The notes: a model not told the origin generated them from the sequence alone. Numbered from the stretch's first letter, positions 45,237 to 54,358 are shown. The stretch is 64,000 nt of DNA from Pseudomonas sp. ACM7 (GCF_004136015.1 NZ_CP024866.1:512327-576326), one strand, 5' to 3'. A program made the numbers and translations.

Positions 45237-46079
45237 CTAGAGAGTCAAGGTTCCGCTGATGCAGGTCACCACCGCGCCGCCGATCCAGATCTCGTCGCCC
45301 ACTTGCTCGACCTGAATGCGTCCGGCGCGGCCCATGGTCAGGCCCTGGCTGACCACATAGGACGCCGGCGCCAGTCCTTCGCTGAGCAACCATTGGGCAA
45401 TCCCGGCGTTCAGGCTTCCGGTGGCGGGGTCTTCCGGCATGCCGTCGCCGGAGATGAACGCGCGCACTTCGAATTGTGCGTCATCGCCATCGCGCTCGGG
45501 ATGCCATGGCGCGATGACACCGACGGCCAGGCCAAGCATTTGCGAATGATCCGGTTGCAGGTCCAGCACCTGCTGACGATCCTCGACCATCACGGCCAAC
45601 CATCCGGCACCGTTGTCGACCCACTGAGTGCGCACAATCGCGTCCGATTCCAGCCCTAGCCCCCGCCGCACCCGTTCCACCACATCCGCCTCCACCGGCC
45701 CGGTTTTGAGCAATGGCGGTGCGAGAAAGGCCAGCTCTGACCCTTGTCGACGAACCCGCACCAGCCCCACACCGCACTCCTGAATGATCTCTTCGCCCTT
45801 GGGCACGCCACCGGCCTCCAGCCACGCATGGCAGGTGCCCAGTGTCGGATGACCAGCGAACGGCAATTCGTGCAGGGTGGTGAAGATCCGCACGCGATAA
45901 TCGGCGCGAGGGTCGCGCGGTTCGAGTATGAATGTGGTTTCGCTGAGATTGGTCCAGCTGGCGAACGCCGCCATGCGCTCATCGCTGAGCTCATCGGCGC
46001 CGAACACCACCGCCAACGGATTGCCCTTGAGCGCAACACGACTGAAGACATCTACTTGCTTGAAATCGAATGAGTGCAT
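45237..46079 (-). CDS. PhzF family isomerase-like protein
   Basis: A 280-residue protein with the PhzF/diaminopimelate-epimerase-like double fold. It shows QVDVFSRVALKGNPLAVVF, the catalytic Glu in NLSETTFIL, FAGHPTLGT and, in the C-terminal half, DPATGSLNAGIAQWL. In phenazine producers PhzF isomerises trans-2,3-dihydro-3-hydroxyanthranilate, but no other phz genes occur here, so this is a general PhzF-like paralogue of unknown substrate. Followed upstream by a GST gene on the same strand with an 18-bp gap. Confidence 0.92.
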   Translation of the reverse strand: MHSFDFKQVDVFSRVALKGNPLAVVFGADELSDERMAAFASWTNLSETTFILEPRDPRADYRVRIFTTLHELPFAGHPTLGTCHAWLEAGGVPKGEEIIQECGVGLVRVRRQGSELAFLAPPLLKTGPVEADVVERVRRGLGLESDAIVRTQWVDNGAGWLAVMVEDRQQVLDLQPDHSQMLGLAVGVIAPWHPERDGDDAQFEVRAFISGDGMPEDPATGSLNAGIAQWLLSEGLAPASYVVSQGLTMGRAGRIQVEQVGDEIWIGGAVVTCISGTLTL

Positions 46080-46097
46080 GGCCTGCCTTGGTCTTGA

Positions 46098-46811
46098 TCA
46101 AATCGAGGCGTTTTGCTTGGGAATTTCCAGCCCGCGCATCACCGCCGGCCGCGCCAGAAAGCGCTCCAGCACCCGCGTGACGTTCGGGAAGTCGTTGATG
46201 CCCACCAGCTCGCCGGCCTCATAGAAGCCGATCAGGTTGCGCACCCAGGGGAAGGTCGCGATGTCCGCGATGGTGTAGCGCTCGCCCATGATCCAGTCGC
46301 GCCCTTCCAGGCGGTTATCGAGGACATTAAGCAGGCGTTTGCTTTCATCGACGTAGCGGTCGCGGGGACGTTTGTCCTCGTAGTCCTTGCCGGCAAATTT
46401 GTTGAAAAAACCGAGCTGGCCGAACATCGGCCCGATGCCGCCCATCTGAAACATCAGCCACTGGAGGGTCTCGTATCGCGCCGCCGATTCCTGGGCCAGC
46501 AGTTGCCCGCTCTTGTCGGCCAGGTAAATCAGAATCGCCCCGGACTCGAACAGCGCCAGGGGTTGGTCCCCCGGACCGTGGGGATCGAGGATTGCCGGGA
46601 TCTTGTTGTTGGGGTTCAGCGAAAGAAATTCGGGGGACAACTGATCATGGGTGTCGAAGCCCACACGATGCGGTTCGTAGGGCAGTCCGATCTCTTCGAG
46701 CATGATCGACACCTTGACGCCGTTGGGTGTGGGCAAGGAGTAAAGCTGGATCCACTCGGGGTATTGAGCCGGCCATTTTTGGGTAATCGGGAACGCGGAC
46801 AGATCGGTCAT
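46098..46811 (-). CDS. Glutathione S-transferase (YfcG/nu-class-like)
   Basis: A 237-residue GST. It opens with WIQLYSLPTPNGVKVSIMLEEIGLPYEPHRV, where the TPNG active-site Thr-Asn replaces the usual Cys or Ser, as in the nu-class disulfide reductases YfcG/YghU. FLSLNPNNKIPAILDPHGP follows with the cis-Pro loop, and ESGAILIYLADKSG holds the Glu-Ser pair. Likely a glutathione-dependent disulfide or peroxide reductase. Co-oriented with the phzF-like gene (18 bp apart). Confidence 0.92.
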   Translation of the reverse strand: MTDLSAFPITQKWPAQYPEWIQLYSLPTPNGVKVSIMLEEIGLPYEPHRVGFDTHDQLSPEFLSLNPNNKIPAILDPHGPGDQPLALFESGAILIYLADKSGQLLAQESAARYETLQWLMFQMGGIGPMFGQLGFFNKFAGKDYEDKRPRDRYVDESKRLLNVLDNRLEGRDWIMGERYTIADIATFPWVRNLIGFYEAGELVGINDFPNVTRVLERFLARPAVMRGLEIPKQNASI

Positions 46812-47180
46812 GGGAAAGGATCCACGAGAAAATTGAGAGTGACGATCATAATGTCAGCGGCCGAAGAACTGCGACCTTTTGGCGTGATTGATATCGCTGA
46901 TGAACATGATCAAAAGATTGCTGCCTGCGTCTGCCCAGCTACGTGTAACGTGTCCACAAATTCGCAACATCCTGTCGATAACCTAAGCTCCAACCCGTTC
47001 AAGGTTACCGGTACATTGCTGCGCACTCGCCGGAATCGAACCAAATGAGTATCAGGGGACTCTGAGCACTACCCCTTTGAAACGAACCGGCTTAATGACA
47101 TGGAAAACACCCGACGCAGGAATTTCGCGGTGTAAAGGTTTGTCAGCCTTAACCGAATGCGCTGAAGACCCCTTAACTCA
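46812..47180. other. Intergenic region without a supported gene
   Basis: About 370 bp between divergent GST and histidine-phosphatase genes. A 66-codon frame from 46851 (MSAAEELRPFGVIDIAD) exists but has no ribosome binding site and no family resemblance. The region should hold two promoters, not identifiable with confidence. Confidence 0.4.
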
Positions 47181-47855
47181 ATGATGAACCCTCTGAAATT
47201 CGCCAACCGCTTCAAACATCGCGCTTATCTGTTACTGCCCGCCCTGCTGGCGGCGGGCGCGTTGTTTCTGGCGCTGGACTCCCGCGAAAGCCGCGCCCAA
47301 CCGGCAGACGGCACTCAGACGCTGGTGTTCCTGCGTCACGCGGAAAAACCAGAGGGTGGCCTCGGCCAGCTCAACTGCCAGGGCCTGAACCGCGCCATCG
47401 ACCTGGCCACCTTGCTGCCGGAAAAATTCGGCAAGGCCAACTACGTGTTTGCCGCCAACCCGACGCGCAATGTCGAGGAAGGCGAACAGGACAATTCCTA
47501 CAGTTACATCCGTCCCCTGATGACCATCAGCCCCAGCGCGATCAAGCTCGGTTTGCCGGTGAACATCAACTTCTCGGCCAACGACACCAGCGACCTCGCG
47601 GATGAGTTGCTTCAGGACAAGTATCACAACTCGGTCATCTACACCGCCTGGTCCCACGGCTATCTGCCCGAACTGATCAACAAGGTCGCTGGAGAAGCCG
47701 TCGGCAAGAAACAGACCATCGCCGATGACTGGGAATCCAACGATTACGACTCGCTGTACGTGCTCACCCTGACCTGGCACAACGGCAAGGCCAGTGTGGT
47801 GAGCCACAGCTACAAGCAAGGCCTGAATAACGGTTCGCAGACCTGTCCAACATAA
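47181..47855 (+). CDS. Exported histidine phosphatase superfamily protein
   Basis: A 224-residue protein with an N-terminal hydrophobic segment (AYLLLPALLAAGALFLAL, about 14-31) that exports or anchors it. The catalytic motif LRHAEKP (Arg-His) begins the phosphoglycerate mutase-like core, and the second conserved His is in TAWSHGYLP. The substrate is unknown. The cap region is short. Start may be the first or second ATG (47181 or 47184). It has no operon partner and ends at a REP pair. Confidence 0.85.
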   Translation: MMNPLKFANRFKHRAYLLLPALLAAGALFLALDSRESRAQPADGTQTLVFLRHAEKPEGGLGQLNCQGLNRAIDLATLLPEKFGKANYVFAANPTRNVEEGEQDNSYSYIRPLMTISPSAIKLGLPVNINFSANDTSDLADELLQDKYHNSVIYTAWSHGYLPELINKVAGEAVGKKQTIADDWESNDYDSLYVLTLTWHNGKASVVSHSYKQGLNNGSQTCPT

Positions 47856-47869
47856 ATAGTGTCTGCAAG

Positions 47870-47974
47870 GGCCCCTTCGCGAGCAAGCCCGCTCCCACAC
47901 TGAATCTTGGTAGTACACAAAAATCTGGGTTCACTGAAAATCAAATGTGGGAGCGGGCTTGCTCGCGAAGGGGC
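47870..47974. repeat. REP family A inverted pair (reversed arm order)
   Basis: Arms of about 30 nt (GGCCCCTTCGCGAGC... and inverse) face inwards with TGTGGGAGC at the centre side, opposite to most other pairs in the window. Confidence 0.9.
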
Positions 47975-47988
47975 CGGCAAATACGACA

Positions 47989-49092
47989 TTATCCTCGCTG
48001 GGAAACGCGCGCTCGCAGATACTCAAGGACCGCTGTCCGCTCCCCGGCAAACTCAATCCGCCCCCCCTTCTTCTCCCGCTGAAACGCATACATCGGGTCG
48101 TAATACTCGCGAAGCAACCCTTCGATCCAGCCCCGGTGCAAGTCCACCGCACCGCTGCTCGCCTGCTCCGCCAGCGCGTCTTCCATCAACATCAACATCC
48201 GCCGATGGCGCTCACCGCCCAGACGTTTCTGAACATTGTTCAGGCTCTCCAGCAAGCGCTCGGAAAACAGCGCGAAGCCTTCATCGCCATGCACGCCGAT
48301 GAACTCCGCACACAAGTCCACCACGTAATCGCGCAAAATCCGTTCGACCCGCCCTTCCAGGCTGTCTTCCAGCCAGACCATCGGGAACTGTTGCATGCCC
48401 TGAAACAGCGGCAACGGCAGCGCACAACTGCCGATCGCGCGGCTCTCGTCTTCCAGTACAAACTGCTCGATGCCGTGGGCGCGCTTCTTCAGCACGTCCA
48501 CTGCCAGGCGGTTTTCAAAATCGATGTTGGAGGGTTGGCCGGTGGCGCGTTTACCGAAGCTGGAGCCGCGATGATGGGCGTGACCTTCAAGGTCCAGCCC
48601 GTTGCGCAACTGCGTGAGCACTTCGGTTTTACCGGTGCCGGTCATGCCGCCCAGCAAGACAAAATCACACTGGGCAACCGCCTGATCGAGCGTGTCGAGC
48701 AAGAAGGTGCGCATCGCCTTGTAGCCGCCACCCACTCGTGGATAGTCGATGCCCGCCTCGTCCTTGAGCCATTGCTGGACGATCTGCGAACGCAAACCGC
48801 CGCGAAAACAATACAAATACCCATCAGGATGAGCCCGGGCAAAATCGGCCCAGGCCTGGATACGCTCGGCTTTTATCTCGCCGGACACCAACTGGTGCCC
48901 CAGCGTAATGGCCGCTTGCTGGCCGTGTTGCTTGTAACAAGTGCCGACCCGTTGCCGCTCATGGTCATTCATCAGCGGCAGGTTGATCACGCCGGGGAAT
49001 GAGCCTTTGAGAAATTCGACCGGCGCACGGGCATCCATCATCGGTCGGTCGTTGAGGAAAATGTCGCGGTAATCGGTGAATTCGATGGACAT
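47989..49092 (-). CDS. mnmH: tRNA 2-selenouridine synthase MnmH (SelU)
   Basis: A 367-residue enzyme that replaces sulphur in 2-thiouridine at wobble position 34 with selenium from selenophosphate, via geranylation. It has an N-terminal rhodanese domain with catalytic Cys95 in [11 protein letters not shown] and a P-loop GGMTGTGKT at 148-156. The ATG at 49092 overlaps the selD stop as TGATG, so translation is coupled to that of selD, the enzyme supplying selenophosphate. Downstream is a REP pair. Confidence 0.95.
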   Translation of the reverse strand: MSIEFTDYRDIFLNDRPMMDARAPVEFLKGSFPGVINLPLMNDHERQRVGTCYKQHGQQAAITLGHQLVSGEIKAERIQAWADFARAHPDGYLYCFRGGLRSQIVQQWLKDEAGIDYPRVGGGYKAMRTFLLDTLDQAVAQCDFVLLGGMTGTGKTEVLTQLRNGLDLEGHAHHRGSSFGKRATGQPSNIDFENRLAVDVLKKRAHGIEQFVLEDESRAIGSCALPLPLFQGMQQFPMVWLEDSLEGRVERILRDYVVDLCAEFIGVHGDEGFALFSERLLESLNNVQKRLGGERHRRMLMLMEDALAEQASSGAVDLHRGWIEGLLREYYDPMYAFQREKKGGRIEFAGERTAVLEYLRARVSQRG

Positions 49093-50126
49093 CAAAACAC
49101 CTCAACCGCGTTCGTCTGTCGCTCGATCAGTTCACCGATCGGCTCAAGGGTCAGGCCCAGCTCGGCGGCGACTTTGAGGAAGTGTTCGTTGCCTTCGGGG
49201 GCGACCGCAACCAGCAGACCACCGCTGGTCTGCGGATCGCAGAGCACGCGTTTGTGCATTTCCTGAAGACGCCCAAGCTTGCTGGCGTAGCTGTCGAAGT
49301 TGCGCAACGTCCCGCCCGGCACGCAGCCTTGGTCGAGGTAATACTCGACACCCGGCAGACGCGGCACACGGTCGTACTCGATACGAGCGGTCACGTTGCT
49401 GCCGTCGGCCATTTCCACCAAATGCCCCAGCAGGCCGAAACCGGTGACGTCGGTCATCGCGGTGACGCCTTCGAGTTTGCCGAAACGGCTGCCGGGTTTG
49501 TTCAGGGTGCACATCCAGTCGCGGGCCAGGCCGATGTCGGCGTCGCGCAATTTGCCCTTCTTCTCGGCGGTGGTGAGGATGCCAATGCCCAGCGGTTTGG
49601 TGAGGTAGAGCAGGCAACCGGCGGTGGCGGTGTCGTTGCGCTTCATGTGGCGCTTTTCCACCAGACCGGTCACGGCAAGGCCGAAGATCGGCTCCGGCGC
49701 GTCGATGGAGTGCCCACCGGCCAACGGAATACCGGCTTCATCGCAGACCGAACGCCCGCCGCGAATCACTTCCCGGGCAATTTCCGGGGCCAGTATGTTG
49801 ACCGGCCAGCCAAGGATCGCAATCGCCATCAACGGATCGCCGCCCATGGCATAGATGTCGCTGATGGCATTGGTGGCGGCGATGCGACCGAAATCGAACG
49901 GGTCGTCGACGATCGGCATAAAGAAGTCGGTGGTCGACACCACGCCGCGTTCTTCATCAATGGCGTACACCGCCGCGTCATCGCGTGAGGCGTTGCCGAC
50001 CCAGAGTTTCGGGTCAAGGTTCTGCGCCCCGCTGCCGGCCAGAATCACCTCCAGCACCTGGGGAGAAATCTTGCAGCCACATCCAGCACCGTGGCTGTAT
50101 TGGGTCAGACGAATCGGTTCGGTCAT
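49092..50126 (-). CDS. selD: Selenide, water dikinase SelD
   Basis: A 344-residue ATP-dependent enzyme that makes selenophosphate from selenide. The N-terminal motif [11 protein letters not shown] has the catalytic Cys16 and Lys19, with cysteine and not selenocysteine. The ATP-binding [19 protein letters not shown] and [10 protein letters not shown] segments are intact. The ATG at 50126 has GAGG 10 nt upstream; an ATG three codons earlier overlaps it. It is the first gene of the selD-mnmH operon, which suggests selenium is used for tRNA modification; selA/selB are not in view. Confidence 0.96.
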   Translation of the reverse strand: MTEPIRLTQYSHGAGCGCKISPQVLEVILAGSGAQNLDPKLWVGNASRDDAAVYAIDEERGVVSTTDFFMPIVDDPFDFGRIAATNAISDIYAMGGDPLMAIAILGWPVNILAPEIAREVIRGGRSVCDEAGIPLAGGHSIDAPEPIFGLAVTGLVEKRHMKRNDTATAGCLLYLTKPLGIGILTTAEKKGKLRDADIGLARDWMCTLNKPGSRFGKLEGVTAMTDVTGFGLLGHLVEMADGSNVTARIEYDRVPRLPGVEYYLDQGCVPGGTLRNFDSYASKLGRLQEMHKRVLCDPQTSGGLLVAVAPEGNEHFLKVAAELGLTLEPIGELIERQTNAVEVF

Positions 50127-50272
50127 GGGGGGCATACCTCGTGAAGTCAGTGCCGAAGAGTCTACATCAACGTCGTCTCCCCCGAGGTCCCACGAATCGT
50201 TGACCGAAAGGACAGTTAAGCCACCAATTCCCTAGCCTTTTCCGTGCCTTGAGCAAAACTGGTATGTCTTGT

Positions 50273-50284
50273 GCAAACGTTTGC
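50273..50284. promoter_or_regulatory. PurR/LacI-family-like palindrome 1 upstream of tsx
   Basis: GCAAACGTTTGC, a perfect 12-nt palindrome with the CG centre of LacI-family operators; it matches the E. coli PurR-box core. It lies 85 bp before the tsx start. Confidence 0.6.
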
Positions 50285-50295
50285 TAGTCGCTGAT

Positions 50296-50309
50296 GCAAG
50301 CGTTTTCGC
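50296..50309. promoter_or_regulatory. PurR/LacI-family-like box 2 upstream of tsx
   Basis: GCAAGCGTTTTCGC, a second, slightly degenerate PurR-like box 23-24 bp (centre to centre) from the first, consistent with two operators on about the same DNA face. Confidence 0.5.
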
Positions 50310-50368
50310 TACATAACCGCGCAAGCCCGCAGAACCGGGCCTTCGATCCGCACGAAAAGGGACTTTTA

Positions 50369-51325
50369 ATGCACCGCACGTCCAGCCGCGTGACTTGCTC
50401 GCGCACTTTTGCTGTTTCCTTGCTGCTGGCCAGCGTTACAGGACTACTCAGCAGCACCGTTTTGGCGCAACCCGATTACGCCGAAGAATCCGCCCAAGGC
50501 GAAACCCTCAGCCCCGAAGCGAGCCCACCGAAAAAAGGCGTGTACCTCTCGGACTGGTTCAACCAGGACCTGACCGTCATCGGCAGCAAAGACATCAGTT
50601 TCGGCCCGCAACCGGCCGACGACATTTATCTGGAATACGAGTACTTCGGGCGCAAGGGGCCGTTCGAGTTGTATGGCTACATCGACATCCCGAAGATTTT
50701 CGACATCGGCAACAGCCATGACAAAGGCGTATGGGACCACGGCTCGCCGGTGTTCATGGAGCACGAACCGCGGATCTCCATCGATTACCTCGCCGGCCGC
50801 AGCCTGGCCATCGGGCCGTTCAAGGAATGGTACGTCGCCTTCGACTGGATCTACGACCACGGCAGTAACAGCGCCAACCGCGCCAATACGCTGTACAGCG
50901 GTTTGGGCACCGACATCGACACCCATTCGCGGGTCAACCTGTCGGCCAACTTCTATGGGCGTTACCAGTGGGAAAACTACGGCGCCAGCAACGAGTATTC
51001 ATGGGACGGCTATCGCGCCCAACTCAAATACATCGTGCCGATCAGCAGCTTCAGCAACGGCGCGTCACTGACCTACATCGGGTTCACCAACTTCGACTTC
51101 GGCTCGGACCTGCACAAGGACAACCCGGCTCGCACTGCCAACGCCACCGTCGCCACCAACGTCTTGCTGTACTCGTTCACCCACTTGCGTTTCACCCTGG
51201 TCGGCCGTTATTTCCACAACGGCGGCAACTGGGAGGATGGCAGCGAATTGAATTTTGGCGACGGTAACTTCCGCGCCCGTTCCGACGGCTGGGGTTACTA
51301 CGCCGGCGTCGGTTATCAGTTTTAG
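50369..51325 (+). CDS. tsx: Nucleoside-specific outer membrane channel, Tsx family
   Basis: A 318-residue outer membrane beta-barrel. From the ATG at 50369 (AAGGGA upstream) there is a signal peptide ending near VLAQ, then alternating strands. The family shows in GVYLSDWFNQDLTVIGSKDISFGP and DIYLEYEYFGRKGPFELYGYIDIPKIF, and the sequence ends YYAGVGYQF with the terminal Phe typical of outer membrane barrels. It should pass nucleosides. Two PurR-like boxes precede it and a purine nucleoside permease remnant follows, so the locus was once a purine nucleoside uptake unit. Confidence 0.88.
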   Translation: MHRTSSRVTCSRTFAVSLLLASVTGLLSSTVLAQPDYAEESAQGETLSPEASPPKKGVYLSDWFNQDLTVIGSKDISFGPQPADDIYLEYEYFGRKGPFELYGYIDIPKIFDIGNSHDKGVWDHGSPVFMEHEPRISIDYLAGRSLAIGPFKEWYVAFDWIYDHGSNSANRANTLYSGLGTDIDTHSRVNLSANFYGRYQWENYGASNEYSWDGYRAQLKYIVPISSFSNGASLTYIGFTNFDFGSDLHKDNPARTANATVATNVLLYSFTHLRFTLVGRYFHNGGNWEDGSELNFGDGNFRARSDGWGYYAGVGYQF

Positions 51326-51604
51326 TACTGCACGACGCAGCAGGAAGACAACTCCACTTATGAAGCGCTGCTGCGGGCGAGTCGTGAAGGTTTGGTGGAT
51401 GTCCAGCGACTGGCGGTGGTGCGTGCCGGTTCCGATTTTGATCGGCCGGCCCCGGGCCAGAGTGAGGTGGATAACCTGCTCAAGTATGCGGATCAAGGAG
51501 GGTTTGTGCCGGCGCTGGAGAACCTGTACCGGACGGGTAATCCGTTGGTGCAGGAGATTTTGAAGAACTGGTCGGCGTGGGAGAACGGTGTTCCCGAGGT
51601 TTGA
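51326..51604 (+). pseudogene. 3' remnant of a purine nucleoside permease (NUP family)
   Basis: Immediately after the tsx stop, an open frame of about 92 codons resembles the C-terminal quarter of NUP-family purine nucleoside permeases: TTQQEDNSTYEALLRASREGLVDVQRLAVVRAGSDFDRPAPG..., then FVPALENLYRTGNPLVQEILKNW. The first two-thirds or more of the gene (signal and ligand-binding part) is missing and no start codon with ribosome binding site exists. It shares tsx's frame but is separated by the tsx TAG. A deletion between tsx and the permease 3' end is the simplest reading. Confidence 0.7.
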
Positions 51605-51622
51605 TCTGACAATACAAAACCT

Positions 51623-51712
51623 TGTGGGAGCGAGCTTGCTCGCGATGGGGCCATCACATTCAACATTTCCATTGACTGTCATGCCCTCATCGCGAGCAAG
51701 CTCGCTCCCACA
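51623..51712. repeat. REP family A inverted pair
   Basis: Arms TGTGGGAGCGAGCTTGCTCG... and inverse with a 40-bp centre, 19 bp after the permease remnant and 10 bp before the next convergent gene. Confidence 0.92.
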
Positions 51713-51722
51713 TTGATTGGGG

Positions 51723-52679
51723 TTACGGCAACAAAATCACCTTGTCACTGCCGCCCTGACTCACCTCGGCATACCGCGCCAGCCCTTCCTCCAACGGCGA
51801 TTCAAACAAACCCTCGGGCAACGGCAACAAGCCCTGATCGAAGAACGTGCCGAATTGCTCAAGCATCGCCGCACACGCCTGGACGCCGTACAACAACGAG
51901 TTGATCCCCTCCACCGAACCGCCCTTGCGATACAGCGCCAGGGCCGGCAATTGCACCATGCCGTCCACCGGCGCGGCGATGATCGCGATGCGACCGAACG
52001 CAGCCAGCGCCGGGACCGAGGCCGGCAGCCAGAAACCGGTGGTGTCGAAAATCACATCGGCGCCGCCGGCATACACGGCGTTCACCTGAGCACCGAGATC
52101 CTCGGGTTTATCCAGTTGCAGCGTCTGATACCCCTGGGCCTGCAAATCCTTGACCTGTTCCGGCCGCCGCGCCGCTGCCAGTACTTGAGCGCCACGCACT
52201 TTGGCCAGCGCCAGCGCCGCAGTGCCAACCGCCCCGCCACCGATCACCAGCAACCGGGTTTCGGCCGTCACGAGACTGCGCTCCAACGCATCCCACGCCG
52301 TGGTGTACGGCACGCCGAGGCTTGCAGCCTGGGCAAAACTCAGATGGGTCGGCTTTTTCGCCACGCCATTGGCCGGCAGTTTGACGAATTGTGCGTGCGA
52401 GCCATCGGCGAAAAATCCCAATTCACGGCCGGTGCCCCAGACTTCCTGACCGATCAGCGCCTGCGGGCCTTCAACGACTACACCGGCGAAATCACGACCG
52501 GGAATCCGCGGCAGTGTGGTGTAGGGAAAACGCCCGAGCACGTTCTTCACATCGCCGGGGTTGAGGCCGGCGGCCTTGATCTGGATCAGCACTTCATCGG
52601 CGCCGGGGACGGGGGTTGGAACCTCAACGTAGCGCAGGGCCGAGAGGTCACCGGTCTTGTCGAATTGCAGTGCTTTCAT
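51723..52679 (-). CDS. Zinc-type alcohol dehydrogenase-like/quinone oxidoreductase family protein
   Basis: A 318-residue MDR-superfamily oxidoreductase. It begins MKALQFDKTGDLSALRYVEVPTPVPGADEVLIQIKAAGLNPGDVKNV and has the NADPH-binding loop LVIGGGAVGTAALALAKVRGAQVLAAARR. No Cys/His zinc ligands are seen in the usual places, so it is the zinc-free quinone oxidoreductase-like type. The ATG at 52679 is the standard start; upstream in-frame codons overlap the xapX gene, which ends 28 bp before it, implying co-transcription. Confidence 0.9.
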   Translation of the reverse strand: MKALQFDKTGDLSALRYVEVPTPVPGADEVLIQIKAAGLNPGDVKNVLGRFPYTTLPRIPGRDFAGVVVEGPQALIGQEVWGTGRELGFFADGSHAQFVKLPANGVAKKPTHLSFAQAASLGVPYTTAWDALERSLVTAETRLLVIGGGAVGTAALALAKVRGAQVLAAARRPEQVKDLQAQGYQTLQLDKPEDLGAQVNAVYAGGADVIFDTTGFWLPASVPALAAFGRIAIIAAPVDGMVQLPALALYRKGGSVEGINSLLYGVQACAAMLEQFGTFFDQGLLPLPEGLFESPLEEGLARYAEVSQGGSDKVILLP

Positions 52680-52707
52680 GAGCGTTTCTCTCGAATGAAT
52701 AAACGGT

Positions 52708-52881
52708 TCAGGAGATCCAGCCAGTGACCAGCTGCCGGCCCATTGGCCACACCTTCTCACCCGCCAACATGCCGAGCAGCCCTACCAGCGCGATGGCCGG
52801 CGGTGCGGGGGAACGAAAATCAAGAGCGCCGTAAAGCAGACCGACGCCCAGACCGATGACCAATGAGATGAGGTAGCTCAT
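52708..52881 (-). CDS. XapX domain small membrane protein
   Basis: A 57-residue ORF (ATG at 52881, GGAG 6 nt upstream) reading MSYLISLVIGLGVGLLYGALDFRSPAPPAIALVGLLGMLAGEKV, which matches the XapX/DUF1427 pattern: two hydrophobic helices around a conserved RSPAPPAIALVGLLGMLxGE segment. These tiny membrane proteins often accompany xanthosine or other small-molecule genes, but their role is unknown. It precedes the oxidoreductase gene and is probably in the same transcript. Confidence 0.85.
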   Translation of the reverse strand: MSYLISLVIGLGVGLLYGALDFRSPAPPAIALVGLLGMLAGEKVWPMGRQLVTGWIS

Positions 52882-52997
52882 GGCAGACTCCGTGGCTAAT
52901 TAAGGTATGCCCGGAGTCTAAAGATCGGTAGCGACGAGCACCGGCCAAGTGCTTCTGAATATCGGCCAAAGCGCTAATGCCCGAGGCAAGGCAAACC

Positions 52998-53144
52998 TGT
53001 AGCAGCTGGCGCAGCCTGCGTTCGGTTCGGGCCGCGTTCGGACGCAGCAGTCGTAAAACCTGTGTGCACGATATTACTGAAGCACCGCGTTACCTGATTT
53101 CACGACTGCTGCGCAGCCGAACGCAGCCTTCGGCAGCTGCTACA
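52998..53144. repeat. REP family C inverted pair
   Basis: Outer arms TGTAGCAGCTGGCGCAGCC... and inverse, with GCGTTCGG and TCGTAAAACCTG inner parts, span about 147 bp between the AraC gene end and the xapX promoter side. Confidence 0.9.
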
Positions 53145-53151
53145 GGTTTTG

Positions 53152-53937
53152 TTATGCCTCGGCCTGACGCTGGCCCGCCGAAAATTGCGAAGGCGCGACG
53201 CCCAATTCCCGTCGGAACATGTCGCTGAAGCTGCTCGGTGAATAACCCAGCTCCCGGGCAATCGCACTGACCGGCACGCCCTGGATCAACTCCGCCACCG
53301 CCGTCGCCAGTTGCACCTGGCGCCGCCATTCGGCGAAGCCCATGCCCAAACCGTCCTTGAACAACCGCGCCAGCGTACGCACGCTGGCACCGGCGTTTTC
53401 GGCGTGTTGTTCGAAGGCAATGTCCAGCGATGGCGCGGCCATGACCGCCTGGCACAGGTTCATCAGGCGTCGGTCGGAATCATCCGGCAAGGGGATTTTC
53501 AGCAGCGAGCGCCTGGCTCGCCTAAGCTCCAGCAGCGCCAGGCCGACCAGCGCTTCGCAATACTCGGGCGCGCCATCGTCGCCCTGCTCCACCAACCCGA
53601 CGATCAGCTCACGCAGCAGTCCGCCGACTTCGATCACCTGAACCGTGTCGTCCAGCGTCGCCGCCAATGAGGGCCGCAAATAGATGTTGCGCATCTGTAA
53701 ATCCGAAACCACCCGAATCCCGTGGGGCATACCTGGCGGCAGCCACACCGCTCGTTGCGGCGGCACCACCAGCGCTTCATGGGGCGTCTCGACCCACATC
53801 ACCCCGCTCATCGCATACAGCAACTGCCCCCAGACATGCTCATGCGGCTCGATGTACAAGCCGCGCGGATAGGTGCGCGCCAGCGGTTGCACGGGCACAT
53901 CGGTGTCACTCAGGTCTGGGGGCGCGGCAAGGGCCAT
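53152..53937 (-). CDS. AraC-family transcriptional regulator with cupin sensor domain
   Basis: A 261-residue regulator. The N-terminal cupin-like domain (PRGLYIEPHEHVWGQLLYAMSGVMWVETPHEALVVPPQRAVWLPPGMPHGI) is followed by a two-HTH AraC DNA-binding domain (about residues 155-255), with the motif VPVSAIARELGYSPSSFSDMFRRELGVAPSQF. Start at ATG 53937; a TTG three codons upstream is the alternative. It may control the downstream oxidoreductase/xapX pair, since all three are co-oriented; the REP pair separates them. Confidence 0.92.
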   Translation of the reverse strand: MALAAPPDLSDTDVPVQPLARTYPRGLYIEPHEHVWGQLLYAMSGVMWVETPHEALVVPPQRAVWLPPGMPHGIRVVSDLQMRNIYLRPSLAATLDDTVQVIEVGGLLRELIVGLVEQGDDGAPEYCEALVGLALLELRRARRSLLKIPLPDDSDRRLMNLCQAVMAAPSLDIAFEQHAENAGASVRTLARLFKDGLGMGFAEWRRQVQLATAVAELIQGVPVSAIARELGYSPSSFSDMFRRELGVAPSQFSAGQRQAEA

Positions 53938-54074
53938 GGGCAGCAATCATTGGGGAGTTTCAGATATTGCATGGTAACGAGCCACCGGCCTTGTCGCCAC
54001 TGGCGGCCTCCATCTGACAATTCGAGTGAATTTTCCGTAACGCCAACGATCCTTGTATTACCACAGGGAGGAAT

Positions 54075-54311
54075 ATGGGCTTTATGAACAACGCAAAACT
54101 TTTCGTCATTGAATACACCCTTCATGGCGCGCCCAAGTCTTTCATCATCCGCCTGGACAAGATGGATAGTGCGGAGGCCTGGCATTGGGCAAGTTGCGAC
54201 GCGGGAGTCGGACGAATCCCTCGCTTCGGCCGAGAGAAGGTGCAAAAAACCAGCAAGCCGATGGCGGAGAAGTTCGGCGTGGAAAACGTCAAGTGGCGGC
54301 CGGCAAATTGA
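54075..54311 (+). CDS. DUF6555-like small Pseudomonas protein
   Basis: A 78-residue cytoplasmic protein of ordinary composition (KLFVIEYTLHGAPKSFIIRLDKMDSAEAWHWASCDAGVGRIPRFGREKVQKTSKPMAEKFGVENVKWRP). It resembles small Pseudomonas-specific proteins annotated as DUF6555; I am fairly but not fully sure of the number. GGGAGG precedes the ATG by 3-5 nt. A strong terminator follows. Function unknown. Confidence 0.78.
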   Translation: MGFMNNAKLFVIEYTLHGAPKSFIIRLDKMDSAEAWHWASCDAGVGRIPRFGREKVQKTSKPMAEKFGVENVKWRPAN

Positions 54312-54318
54312 AATGAAA

Positions 54319-54348
54319 GTGGAGCCCGATCAGGCTCCACCTTTTTTT
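54319..54348 (+). terminator. Terminator of the DUF6555-like gene
   Basis: An 8-bp stem GTGGAGCC/GGCTCCAC is followed by CTTTTTTT, 8 bp after the stop. It may also end the convergent metallothionein transcript. Confidence 0.88.
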
Positions 54349-54358
54349 GGATGAGTGG

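Noticed and set aside
45237..46079. phzF-like gene as evidence for phenazine production
   Set aside because: No other phz genes are present; PhzF-like paralogues are common outside phenazine clusters.
46851..47048. Possible small ORF MSAAEELRPFGVIDIAD... between the GST and phosphatase genes
   Set aside because: No ribosome binding site, no recognisable family, and the frame continues a long antisense shadow of the GST gene.
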